Shown one piece after another: positions 26,145 to 34,228 of a DNA stretch of 64,000 nt. The position numbers were made by a program, and so were the translations under genes. Source of the DNA: Pelagibius litoralis. GTDB taxonomy: Bacteria; Pseudomonadota; Alphaproteobacteria; Kiloniellales; DSM-21159. The stretch is from NCBI GenBank assembly GCA_029287455.1, contig JARFRB010000091.1, positions 1-64,000 on the forward strand, in the 5' to 3' direction. The notes beneath the pieces were generated by a model. That model was given only the letters and a program-made list of their open reading frames with translations, did not search any database and had not been told where the DNA came from. Within the stretch, counting starts at the first letter, position 1, and every line of letters begins with the position of its first letter.

Positions 26145-27092
26145 CTAGACGTTGGGTTCGCGATCCATCAAGGCGCGGGTCCCGGCAACGATATGCGCGA
26201 AGGCAGCCCCCGCCGCGGGGCAGGAATGGCGCGCGCGTAAGCTGCCGTGAATCAGGCCGGGCCAAACCGTGAAGTCGCAAGCCACGCCGTCCTTGCCAAG
26301 GCGTTCGGCATAGACTTCCGCGTCGTCGCGCAGCGGGTCGAACTCCATGGCGATGACATAGGCGGGCGGCAACCCCTCGAAGCCTTTTGCCAAAAGCGGC
26401 ACCGAGACCGGGTCCGCGTCTTCCCAAGCCTCCCCAAGCTGTAGCTTGCGATAGGCGATCATGCCCGCGCGGGTGATCCCCGGCGCGTCGCCGGTCTGGA
26501 ACCGTTCGGGTGCCGCGACCTCCAACCCCAGGCAGGGATAAATCAGCGCTTGTCCCGCCAAGCGCGGGCTGCCCTCCACCCGCGCGCGCAAGCAGAGCCC
26601 CGCCGCGAGATTGCCGCCCGCCGAATCTCCTCCCACAACGATACGTTCGGGATCGATGCCCAGTTCGCTCGACCGGCCCACTGCGTGCAGCAAGGCCATC
26701 CAGCAATCGTCCTCCGGAGCGGGAGAGCGGTGCTCCGGCACCAAACGATAATCCACCGCCAGAACCGCCGCCTTCAACCCGTGGGCCAGATCGGCGCAGA
26801 TGCCGTCATGGCTATCGAGGCCTCCAACCACGAAGCCGCCACCGTGCATGAACAGCAGCATCGGGACCGGCAGCGGCGCGTGAGGTCGGTAGAGGCGAAG
26901 CGGCACCTCACCGGCCGGCCCTGGTGCCGCCAGGTTCGAAACCTCGATCTCCACGGGCCTTGGGCCGTCGAAGGCCTGGCAAAGCGCTGTGTAGCCAGCA
27001 CGCTTTTCCGCCAAGCTCGCCGTTTCCAGCTTCGCAGGAAACAGCGCCTCGGCGCGCGCGATGTACTCAGGGATTCCGGGCGCGAAGTTCAT
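26145..27092 (-). CDS. alpha/beta hydrolase of the hormone-sensitive lipase family
   Basis: This 315-residue esterase has the HSL oxyanion motif H83-G-G-G in FMHGGGFVVGG and nucleophile S157 in GDSAGGN. The acidic residue lies in EFDPLRDDAEVYAERL and the final catalytic His in GLIHGSLRARH. The upstream context DYRLVPEHRSPAPEDDC is also typical. Such enzymes act on short-chain esters in the cytoplasm. The HD gene follows after 13 bases on the same strand, so the two may form an operon. Physiological substrate is unknown. Confidence 0.9.
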   Translation of the reverse strand: MNFAPGIPEYIARAEALFPAKLETASLAEKRAGYTALCQAFDGPRPVEIEVSNLAAPGPAGEVPLRLYRPHAPLPVPMLLFMHGGGFVVGGLDSHDGICADLAHGLKAAVLAVDYRLVPEHRSPAPEDDCWMALLHAVGRSSELGIDPERIVVGGDSAGGNLAAGLCLRARVEGSPRLAGQALIYPCLGLEVAAPERFQTGDAPGITRAGMIAYRKLQLGEAWEDADPVSVPLLAKGFEGLPPAYVIAMEFDPLRDDAEVYAERLGKDGVACDFTVWPGLIHGSLRARHSCPAAGAAFAHIVAGTRALMDREPNV

Positions 27093-27164
27093 GGCGCGAA
27101 TTTAAGCGAAAGCCCCGCAACGCGCTAGCAGTCTCAGTGCCCGAAATTGATGCTCGAACCGGGC

Positions 27165-27764
27165 TTACGACTTGCTCTTCAGCCGCTCTACCAGCTTCCA
27201 GGCGAACGGCAAGGTCGCCGCCGCCAGGGCGAACTTGAAGACGGACCCCCAAATGAAGGGCAGCAGACCGCCTGCCACCGCCTTGCCAAAGTCCCCAAGG
27301 AAGACTGCGAGCCAGGAGACGCCGAGGAGGAAGGGAATCACAGTCCCTAGCGCTAAGGCAGCGAAAACCTTGGCCAGGCTACGCGACCATCCCCGATCGG
27401 CCAGTGCGCCCATGGCCGCGGCCGCCACCAGGAACCCGACGAGATAGCCGCCGGTCGGCCCGGCGAAATAGGCGATGCCGCCGCCGGTCGCGAAGACCGG
27501 CAATCCGACGGCCCCTTGCGCGAGATAGAGCGCCACGGTGGCCACGCCCAAGCGCAGTCCATAGGCCATCCCGATCATCAGCACGACGTAGGTCTGCATG
27601 GTCATGGGGACCGGGTAGAAGGGGACGGAAATTTTTGCCGATACGGTTAAGGCCGCGGCACCCAGAACGGCGAGCAGCACGCCGCGCAGCAGGCCCGACG
27701 AGCCAGCATGCGAGGGCCAGATGTTCTCGATCAAGGTCGGTTGCAGGGTCTTCGCGTCCGACAT
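27165..27764 (-). CDS. bioY: biotin transporter BioY
   Basis: This 199-residue inner-membrane protein is the substrate-capture (S) component of an ECF-type biotin transporter. It has six helices and the signatures VPFYPVPMTMQTYVVLM, GAVGLPVFATGGGIAYFAGPTGGYLVGF and LGDFGKAVAGGLLPFIWGSVFK. No bioM or bioN is adjacent, as in many alphaproteobacteria where BioY works alone or with a shared ECF module. I saw no BioR-type TTATCTATAA operator in the 100 bases upstream. It lies between an esterase gene and a CoA transferase and is probably a single-gene unit. Confidence 0.94.
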   Translation of the reverse strand: MSDAKTLQPTLIENIWPSHAGSSGLLRGVLLAVLGAAALTVSAKISVPFYPVPMTMQTYVVLMIGMAYGLRLGVATVALYLAQGAVGLPVFATGGGIAYFAGPTGGYLVGFLVAAAAMGALADRGWSRSLAKVFAALALGTVIPFLLGVSWLAVFLGDFGKAVAGGLLPFIWGSVFKFALAAATLPFAWKLVERLKSKS

Positions 27765-27864
27765 GCTTCAAATCTCCCAAGAATTAAAACACCCGCGTGC
27801 CAGCGGCCACGGCCGGAAGATTAGCGAAGGGATTTCACGAAAGCGACGGAATTTCGCGCCAAGC

Positions 27865-29082
27865 CTATTCCGGGGCGGCGATCAGGGCCCCGCTCTCCAG
27901 CAACCCTGCGATTTCCGCCTCGGCAAAGCCTGCCTCGCGCAAAACCTCCCGGCTGTGCTGGCCTAGCAGGGGAGCCGGCCCCTCCACGCCGCCGGGGGTG
28001 CGCGAGAACTTGACCGGCAGGCCTAACGTCTTCACCTCGCCAGCTTTTGGATGCGCGGTTTCGCAAATCATTCCCCGCGCCAGCGCCTGAGGATCGCGAT
28101 GCATTTCCGAGATGCTGAGAACCGGCCCGGCCGGGAAACCTGCGCGCTCTAGGATCTCAAGCCACTCCGCGGCACCCTTGCGCTTGAAGTAGGGTGTGAG
28201 CGCCTCAACCAAGGCCTCGCGGTGATCCATGCGCCCGGAATTCTCGGCGAATCTAGGATCGGCCGCTAGCTCCGGGGCATCTAGAACTTCAAGCAGCCTC
28301 AACCAGTTCGCCTGGTTCGCCGCGCCGACATTGATCCAGCCGTCGGCGGTTTCGAATGCCTGATAAGGCGCGTTCAGCGGATGGGCCGAGCCCATGGGCT
28401 CCGGCGAGTGGCCGGTCGCGAAAGCAATCGCGGACTGCCAATAGGTATGGGTGATCGCCGCCTCGAACAGCGAGGTATCCACCCGCTGCCCCTGCCCGCT
28501 TCCCTGGCGCTCCACCAAGGCGGCCAGCACCCCCATGGCCGCGAGAATGCCGGCCGTGATGTCGCTCACTGGCGCACCCACCTTCACCGGTGGGCGGCCC
28601 GGCCCCTCCCCGGTTATGGACATTAGGCCGCTCATGCCCTGGGCGATGAGATCGAAGCCCGGCCGGTCCGCGTAGGGTCCGTCGCGCCCAAATCCGGAGA
28701 GCTCGGCTAGAATAATCCCCGGATTCTCGGCCTTGAGCGCATCGTAGGAGAAGCCCAAACGCTCCATGGTGCCCCGCCGGTAGTTCTCCACGACCACGTC
28801 CGCGTCGCGCAGCAAGCGCTTAAGGGCCGCCTTGCCGTCGGCATGCTTGAGGTCGAGGGCGATACCGCGCTTGTTACGGTTCATCATCATGAAGGCGGCA
28901 GACTCGCCCTGGATATCAGGCGGCAGCGTGCGGCGGGTATCGTCGCCTCCCGGCACCTTTTCCACCTTGATCACGTCCGCGCCCATGTCGGCGAGCATCA
29001 AGCCGCAAACCGGGCCGGCCATGATGTGAGCCAGTTCGATCACGCGGATCCCAGTCAAAGGTCCTTTCTGCCGCGCCGGCAT
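27865..29082 (-). CDS. CaiB/BaiF (class III) CoA transferase
   Basis: This 405-residue family III CoA transferase moves CoA from one carboxylic acid to another. Signatures are the N-terminal GIRVIELAHIMAGPVCGLMLADMGADVIKVE and SGFGRDGPYADRPGFDLIAQGMSGLMSITG, which contains the catalytic Asp. It ends the minus-strand operon aminotransferase-dctP-dctQ-dctM-enoyl-CoA hydratase-CoA transferase, with three bases between it and the hydratase. It probably activates the imported acid as its CoA ester; the donor, for example succinyl-CoA, is not known. Confidence 0.92.
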   Translation of the reverse strand: MPARQKGPLTGIRVIELAHIMAGPVCGLMLADMGADVIKVEKVPGGDDTRRTLPPDIQGESAAFMMMNRNKRGIALDLKHADGKAALKRLLRDADVVVENYRRGTMERLGFSYDALKAENPGIILAELSGFGRDGPYADRPGFDLIAQGMSGLMSITGEGPGRPPVKVGAPVSDITAGILAAMGVLAALVERQGSGQGQRVDTSLFEAAITHTYWQSAIAFATGHSPEPMGSAHPLNAPYQAFETADGWINVGAANQANWLRLLEVLDAPELAADPRFAENSGRMDHREALVEALTPYFKRKGAAEWLEILERAGFPAGPVLSISEMHRDPQALARGMICETAHPKAGEVKTLGLPVKFSRTPGGVEGPAPLLGQHSREVLREAGFAEAEIAGLLESGALIAAPE

Positions 29083-29085
29083 GGC

Positions 29086-29868
29086 CTACTTTCCCCGGAA
29101 CTTTGGCTTGCGCTTGTCCAGAAAGGCGCGGTAGCCGATCTGGAAATCCTCTGTGCCAAAACAGGCGTAGCCCTCTTCCCGTTCCGCTTCGGTCAAGGGC
29201 TTGGGATCCGACAGCCGGCGCAGGAACTTCTTGTGCCACCGCGCCACCAGGGGTGCGCCCTCGGCAATCAGCCGCGCGGATTCGTAAGCGGCGGTCTCGA
29301 CTTCGCTATCGGGCACGACACGGGTGACGATCCCCTTCTCCTTGGCTTCGGCGGCACCGAAGATTCGCCCCTCCAATAAAATTTCCGCCGCCACGGCCCG
29401 CCCAACCAGGCCTTCGAGTGCCGCCAGTTCTTCGTAGGCCATGACGAGGCCCAGGTTCTTGATTGGTGCGCCAAAGCGGCTGGACTCTCCGCAAATCCGG
29501 ATGTCGCAAGTCGAGGCGATCTCCATGCCGCCGCCCACGCAAATCCCCTCGATCAGGGCAATCGTCGGGTGGCGAGCCCCGAGCAGTGCTGCGAGCGCGC
29601 GATGCATCAAGGCGCCATAGGCCTTGGCTTGCTCCGGATTGCTCCGCTCGGTCTCGAACTCCCCTATATCGTTGCCGGGCGAAAAGGCCTTGCCGCCGGC
29701 ACCCCGCAGCACGATGCAGCGCAGGCTCTCGTCGGCATCCAGCTCGGCCATGGCTTCACCCAAGCGCAGCCACATGGGCTTGGTCATGGCGTTGAGCTTC
29801 GCGGGGCGATTGAGCACAAGCGTGGCGACCGCGCCCTCGCGGCGGATCAGAATCGGCGCGTCGGACAT
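29086..29868 (-). CDS. enoyl-CoA hydratase/isomerase family protein
   Basis: This 260-residue crotonase-fold enzyme acts on CoA thioesters. The oxyanion-hole motifs are in AFSPGNDIGEF and IEGICVGGGMEIASTCDIRI, and the canonical second catalytic Glu position is not obviously filled, so it may be a hydratase, isomerase or lyase. The residues GAPIKNLGLVM follow. It lies ten bases after dctM and three bases before the CoA transferase. The pairing suggests the imported substrate is converted to a CoA ester and then hydrated or cleaved. Confidence 0.9.
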   Translation of the reverse strand: MSDAPILIRREGAVATLVLNRPAKLNAMTKPMWLRLGEAMAELDADESLRCIVLRGAGGKAFSPGNDIGEFETERSNPEQAKAYGALMHRALAALLGARHPTIALIEGICVGGGMEIASTCDIRICGESSRFGAPIKNLGLVMAYEELAALEGLVGRAVAAEILLEGRIFGAAEAKEKGIVTRVVPDSEVETAAYESARLIAEGAPLVARWHKKFLRRLSDPKPLTEAEREEGYACFGTEDFQIGYRAFLDKRKPKFRGK

Positions 29869-29878
29869 GGGTGGGCTC

Positions 29879-31162
29879 CTATCGATAGAAGACCTCGACC
29901 AGGGACATGGGAATCGCCGGAATGTAGGTCACCACCATCAGAATGGCGAAAAGCACGGCGATAAACCAGATGTTGACCTTGCTCACCTCCCAGACGTCGG
30001 CCTTGGCGATCGAGCAGGCGGTGATCAGCACACTCGCGACCGGTGGAGTCTGCTGACCGATGGCGAGGTTAAGGCAGACCACAAGGCCGAAATGCACCGG
30101 ATCGATACCCACCTGGGTAATCAGCGGGATCACGATGGGAACGACCAGGATGATGGCTGCCGCCGAGTGGATGAAGAGCCCGATCAGCAGAAAGAAGACG
30201 TTCAACATCATCAGGATGGCGTAGCGGTTCTCGGTGACGCCCAGGATCCACTGCGCCAGTTGCTGGGGCAGTTGCTGCTCGGTGAGATAGACACCCACCA
30301 AAGCCGACGAAGCCACCAGCAGCATGACCACCGCGGTCTGAATACCGCCGTCAACAATGGCCTGCTTCAGGAAGGGCCAATCGAGTTCACGATAGATCCC
30401 GCCGCCGATCAGCAAGGCGGCAATCACGGCGATCCCCGCCCCCTCGGTCGCGGTGACAACCCCGCCGAAGATGCTGCCCAGAATGATGACAGGCAGGACC
30501 AAGGCCCAAGCAGCCTCCTTGAAGGTGCGCCAGACATTTGAAAGCTGGAAGATCTCCTCCACGGGCCAGCCAAAGCGCCGCGCGAACCAGTAGCTCAGCA
30601 GCATCATCGAGAATCCGCCGAGAATCCCCGGAATCACCCCTGCCACGAATAGCTGCACGATGGAGCTGTCCGACATCACCCCGTAAAGGATCATCGGGAT
30701 CGATGGGGGAATGATGATCGCAAGGCTGGCAGATGACGAGGTGACAGCGGCGGCGAAGGCGCGCGGATACCCGCGCTTGCGCATGGCCGGAATCAGGATC
30801 GAGCCGGTCGCGGCCACGTCCGCAACAGCCGAACCCGAAATCTCCGCGAAGAACATGGAAACGGCGATATTGATCATGGCCAGGCCGCCGCGAATGAAGC
30901 CCAACAGAGCGGAGGCAAAAGCGATCAAGCGGCGCGACAGGCCCGAAGCGTTCATGATAGCCCCGGCCAGCACGAACATCGGAATGGCCAGCAACGGGAA
31001 TTTCGTCGCCCCGTCATACATCACCAAAGCGACGTTCGGCAGAATGTCGGTCCCTTGGGTGGCAACCATGGCCGCCACCGCGACGCAGCCAAGAGCAACG
31101 GCGATGGGGACATTCACAAGGATCAGGGCGAAGAGCCCGATAAGCATCAGCGGCAGAGTCAT
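29879..31162 (-). CDS. dctM: TRAP transporter large permease DctM
   Basis: This 427-residue protein has about twelve helices of the DctM/IT superfamily, the channel-forming subunit of a tripartite ATP-independent periplasmic transporter. Signatures are FPLLAIPMFVLAGAIMNASGLSRRLI, ISGSAVADVAATGSILIPAMRKRGYP and IIIPPSIPMILYGVMSD. Its start overlaps the dctQ stop by four bases. With DctP and DctQ it forms a complete importer for a carboxylate, sodium-coupled in known members. The specificity is set by DctP. Confidence 0.94.
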   Translation of the reverse strand: MTLPLMLIGLFALILVNVPIAVALGCVAVAAMVATQGTDILPNVALVMYDGATKFPLLAIPMFVLAGAIMNASGLSRRLIAFASALLGFIRGGLAMINIAVSMFFAEISGSAVADVAATGSILIPAMRKRGYPRAFAAAVTSSSASLAIIIPPSIPMILYGVMSDSSIVQLFVAGVIPGILGGFSMMLLSYWFARRFGWPVEEIFQLSNVWRTFKEAAWALVLPVIILGSIFGGVVTATEGAGIAVIAALLIGGGIYRELDWPFLKQAIVDGGIQTAVVMLLVASSALVGVYLTEQQLPQQLAQWILGVTENRYAILMMLNVFFLLIGLFIHSAAAIILVVPIVIPLITQVGIDPVHFGLVVCLNLAIGQQTPPVASVLITACSIAKADVWEVSKVNIWFIAVLFAILMVVTYIPAIPMSLVEVFYR

Positions 31163-31710
31163 TTCCTGCCCCCCCCGTTCATGGCTTCGTCATTCTCGAC
31201 AAAGTCCGAGAGGTCCACATGCTCCTCGCTGATCCCGGCGCGCAGACGTTCCCAATAGGCCGGTAGGCTGAGCGCTTCGGCGATCATGAAAAGCACCGCC
31301 CCAATGGGGATGACGGACTGCGTCACCTGGACCGGAACCCAGGTAAGCGAAATCAGGCTGACGCCCGAAAGAACTTGCAGCACCCGCCATCCCATCCAAG
31401 CCAGAACGGCGAAGAAGGCGAAGACGGCGACCTCCGCGAGCGCCGCCACCAGCATGCGCGTGCGTCCCGGGAGGCTAAATAGCAAGCCGTCGAAGCCGAT
31501 GTGGGCCCTACGCAACGCGGCCAAGGCCGCCCCGTAATAGGTCAGCCAAGCGAGCATGATCGAGGCCACCTCGTCGTACCAGCTTAATGAAGCGCCGAGC
31601 TTCCGGTAGATCACCGCCGTCACTACCAGCGCCGTCAGGCTGATCATTAGGACGATCACAACGCCTTCGAGCAGCCGGCCAAGCTGACGTGCGAAGGAGG
31701 CTAGCTGCAT
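31159..31710 (-). CDS. dctQ: TRAP transporter small permease DctQ
   Basis: This 183-residue protein has four helices and is the small membrane subunit of the TRAP transporter. The segment VIYRKLGASLSWYDEVASIMLAWLTYYGAALAALRRAHIGFDGLLFSLP is characteristic (RxxGxSxxWxxExA and the HIGxD motif). ATG at 31710 starts the membrane protein; the upstream in-frame extension covers the hairpin and is not coding. It overlaps dctM by four bases. A stem-loop separates it from dctP. Confidence 0.9.
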   Translation of the reverse strand: MQLASFARQLGRLLEGVVIVLMISLTALVVTAVIYRKLGASLSWYDEVASIMLAWLTYYGAALAALRRAHIGFDGLLFSLPGRTRMLVAALAEVAVFAFFAVLAWMGWRVLQVLSGVSLISLTWVPVQVTQSVIPIGAVLFMIAEALSLPAYWERLRAGISEEHVDLSDFVENDEAMNGGGRK

Positions 31711-31758
31711 CACACTTAACCGCTCATCGATGTCTGGGGGGAGGTAACGAAGAGAAGA

Positions 31759-31792
31759 CGGGGACCGCCACGGGACACAGCGGCGATCCCCG
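31759..31792 (-). terminator. stem-loop between dctP and dctQ (attenuator)
   Basis: On the minus strand the dctP stop is followed by an 11-pair stem (31759-31771 with 31780-31792, two mismatches), then TCTTCTCTTC. It is a leaky terminator or mRNA-stabilising hairpin, of the kind that would keep DctP more abundant than the membrane subunits. Confidence 0.6.
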
Positions 31793-31801
31793 CCAAAAAC
31801 A

Positions 31802-32782
31802 TTAGGAGCCGTCGGCCAGGGCCAGGGCCTGGGCAACCATGTCCTTGCCCTCCTTGACCTCGAGCGCGAACTCCTCATAGATCGGACCGCTCGCGTCGAT
31901 GAAGGCGGCTTTGTCGGGCTCGTTGACTTCCATGCCGGCCACTTTCAGCAGCTTCAACAGTTCCACGTCGAGCTCGGCGGCGGTCGCGTAGACGTAGTCG
32001 CGGGTTTCCTTGGCCGCCTCTTCAAGCGCGGTCTGAACTTCCGGGTCCAGTTTGTTCCAGCGGTCCAGCCCCACGGTGATGTACGCGGGCGTGTAGACAT
32101 GCCCGGTCATGGAAAGATACTTCTGCACCTCTTGGAACTTCGCGCTGGCGATCTGAGCCAGGGGGTTCTCCTGCCCGTCGATCACTCCTGTCTGCAGGGC
32201 GACGAAGACTTCCGAGAAAGCCATTGGCGTCGGGTTGGCACCATAGGCCTTGAACATCCTCACCCGCCATTCGCCCTTGGGCGTGCGCAGCTTGATGCCG
32301 TCCAGATCGTTGGGCACGTTGATCGGGCGGACGTTGTTCGTGATGTTCCGGAAGCCGTTTTCCCAAAGCGCGAGGATCTTATAGCCCTGCGCCTCTGCGG
32401 CGGGAGCGATCTTCGGCCAGAAGATCTCCGAGCCGATCCGCTTCATGTGCTCGCGGTCCTTGACGAGATAAGGCATCTCGAACAGCCCGAACTCCGGCGC
32501 CACCGAGGACATCACCGACGAGGGAAGCGCGAAATCAACCGTGCCCAGCTTCAGCTTCTGCAAGAGCTCACGGTCCTTACCCAACTGGCTCGACCCGAAG
32601 ACCACAACGGTTGCCTTACCGCCGAGCTTTTCGTTGGCCACTTCGGCGAAGCGGTTGGCGGATTTGTCGAAGAGAGAGCCGGGCGCGCCCACATGACCGA
32701 ATTTCAACTCGGTTTGCGCCAGGGCCGGCGCTGCAAGGCTGGCCGCCAGAACGGTGACGGCACTTAGTTTCAACAATCTCAT
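31802..32782 (-). CDS. dctP: TRAP transporter substrate-binding protein DctP
   Basis: This 326-residue periplasmic binding protein has a signal peptide over residues 1-22 (cleavage ALA|QTE). The DctP motifs LKFGHVGAPGSLFDKSANRFAE, LKLGTVDFALPSSVM, NDLDGIKLRTPKGEWRVRMFKAYGANPTPMAFSEVFVALQTGVIDGQENP and GHVYTPAYITVGLDRW are present. The conserved Arg in KLRTP contacts the carboxylate of the ligand. It is the second gene of the operon, 43 bases after the aminotransferase. Specificity is unknown; the neighbours suggest a hydroxy- or oxo-acid related to glyoxylate metabolism. Confidence 0.94.
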   Translation of the reverse strand: MRLLKLSAVTVLAASLAAPALAQTELKFGHVGAPGSLFDKSANRFAEVANEKLGGKATVVVFGSSQLGKDRELLQKLKLGTVDFALPSSVMSSVAPEFGLFEMPYLVKDREHMKRIGSEIFWPKIAPAAEAQGYKILALWENGFRNITNNVRPINVPNDLDGIKLRTPKGEWRVRMFKAYGANPTPMAFSEVFVALQTGVIDGQENPLAQIASAKFQEVQKYLSMTGHVYTPAYITVGLDRWNKLDPEVQTALEEAAKETRDYVYATAAELDVELLKLLKVAGMEVNEPDKAAFIDASGPIYEEFALEVKEGKDMVAQALALADGS

Positions 32783-32825
32783 GCTTTCCTCCTGTTTGTG
32801 GATTTTTCTTGTTCGCGTGGTTGTG

Positions 32826-34037
32826 TTACGACGCCTGACGCCGCTCGTGACCTGATACTGCCTGACCTGGCTCGGCGGCGAGATAAGTCATCGCCGCTTG
32901 CACGCCACCGGACTTGTGTGGGATGCCGCAGGCGATCAGCCCCATCTCGACACCTACCAGGGTACCCCCCAGCATGAGATCGTTGAAAGCGCCCAAATGG
33001 CCGATCCTGAAGATTTTTCCCGCGAGCTTGCCGAGGCCGGCGCCCAAGGACATATCGAAGCGCTCCAGCACGACCTTTCGATAGGCATCGGCGTCCTGGC
33101 CGTCGGGCATCACAACGGCAGTGAGCGAAGAAGAATATTCGCTGGGGTTCCGACATAACACCTCCAGGCCCCAAGCCTCCACAGCCTGGCGGGTCGCTTT
33201 GGCGTGGCGGTCATGACGGGCGAGGACATTCTCCAAGCCTTCCTCCTCGACCAGCATGATCAGCGCCTCGCGCAGTCCATAAAGCAGGTTCGTCGCCGGC
33301 GTGTATGGAAAGAAGCCCTTCGCATTCGGCCCAAGCATCTCGTCCCAGTGCCAATAGGATCGCGGTAGTTTCGCGGACTGGCTTGCCGCCAGCGCCTTTT
33401 CGCTCACCGCGTTGAAGCTGAGCCCTGGCGGCAGCATCAAGCCCTTCTGCGAACCGGCAACGGTAACATCTACCCCCCACTCGTCATGGCGATAATCGAT
33501 CGATGCGAGCGACGAAATCGTATCCACCATGAGAAGAGCGGGATGATTTGCCCGGTTCATGGCCGCGCGCACCTCTCCAATGCGGGAGGTAACGCCGGTC
33601 GAGGTTTCGTTATGGACGCAGCAGACGGCCTTGATCGCTTTCTCGCGGTCTTCGGCCAGTCGCGCTTCCACGGCTTGCGGGTCCACGCCCGAGCGCCAGT
33701 CCCCTGGCACGAACTCGACCGTAAGGCCCAAGCGCTCCGCAAGGGACTGCCAGAGGCTCGCGAAGTGGCCGGTCTCGAACATCAGCACCCTGTCGCCCGG
33801 CGAAAGCGTGTTGACCAGAGCCGCCTCCCACGCCCCGGTTCCAGAGGCGGGATATATGATCACCGGCGCTTCGGTCTTGAACACCGCTTTCAGGCCCTCC
33901 AGCACCTCCTGCCCGAGGACCTGGAACTCCGGCCCACGGTGATCCATTGTGGGATAGTCCATGGCCCGAAGAACCCGATCGGGCACGTTGGTCGGACCAG
34001 GGATCTGCAAGAAATGACGGCCTGTATGCTGAATCAT
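32826..34037 (-). CDS. class V aminotransferase, serine-glyoxylate type
   Basis: This 403-residue PLP enzyme resembles serine-glyoxylate and alanine-glyoxylate aminotransferases. It opens FLQIPGPTNVPDRVLRAMDYPTMDHRGPEF, carries DTISSLASIDYRHDEWGVDVTVAGSQK with K198 as the PLP lysine, then GLMLPPGLSF, and ends with FRIGHLGAFNDLMLGGTLVGVEMGL. It would move the amino group of serine or alanine to glyoxylate. It is the first gene of the TRAP operon and divergent from the FAD/Fe-S oxidoreductase, supporting a shared role in two-carbon or hydroxy-acid use. Upstream in-frame extension lies in the divergent promoter. Confidence 0.9.
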   Translation of the reverse strand: MIQHTGRHFLQIPGPTNVPDRVLRAMDYPTMDHRGPEFQVLGQEVLEGLKAVFKTEAPVIIYPASGTGAWEAALVNTLSPGDRVLMFETGHFASLWQSLAERLGLTVEFVPGDWRSGVDPQAVEARLAEDREKAIKAVCCVHNETSTGVTSRIGEVRAAMNRANHPALLMVDTISSLASIDYRHDEWGVDVTVAGSQKGLMLPPGLSFNAVSEKALAASQSAKLPRSYWHWDEMLGPNAKGFFPYTPATNLLYGLREALIMLVEEEGLENVLARHDRHAKATRQAVEAWGLEVLCRNPSEYSSSLTAVVMPDGQDADAYRKVVLERFDMSLGAGLGKLAGKIFRIGHLGAFNDLMLGGTLVGVEMGLIACGIPHKSGGVQAAMTYLAAEPGQAVSGHERRQAS

Positions 34038-34102
34038 GATCGCGGATGAGTCCCTCTCGGCAGGCAGCCTGGGCGGCGCCCGGTTTAGCGTCTTCTGGAT
34101 TA

Positions 34103-34183
34103 TGCATTCATTATGCGGATGGAGCAACTGCGCAAACTACCGGAACTCTATGATGCCTAATGGATTCTTGCGATTTGCATTCA
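34103..34183. promoter_or_regulatory. divergent promoter with repeated TGCATTCA, candidate GntR operator
   Basis: The 191-base gap between the divergent aminotransferase and oxidoreductase genes carries TGCATTCA twice as a direct repeat (34103-34110 and 34176-34183), the first within ATTATGCATTCATTATGC. A GntR/FadR-type regulator is encoded in the divergent operon, so this is the likely binding region; the exact site is a guess. Confidence 0.4.
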
Positions 34184-34228
34184 GATTGATAGTCTTGAAG
34201 CCACTCCACTCAACCCAGGGCTCATGCC

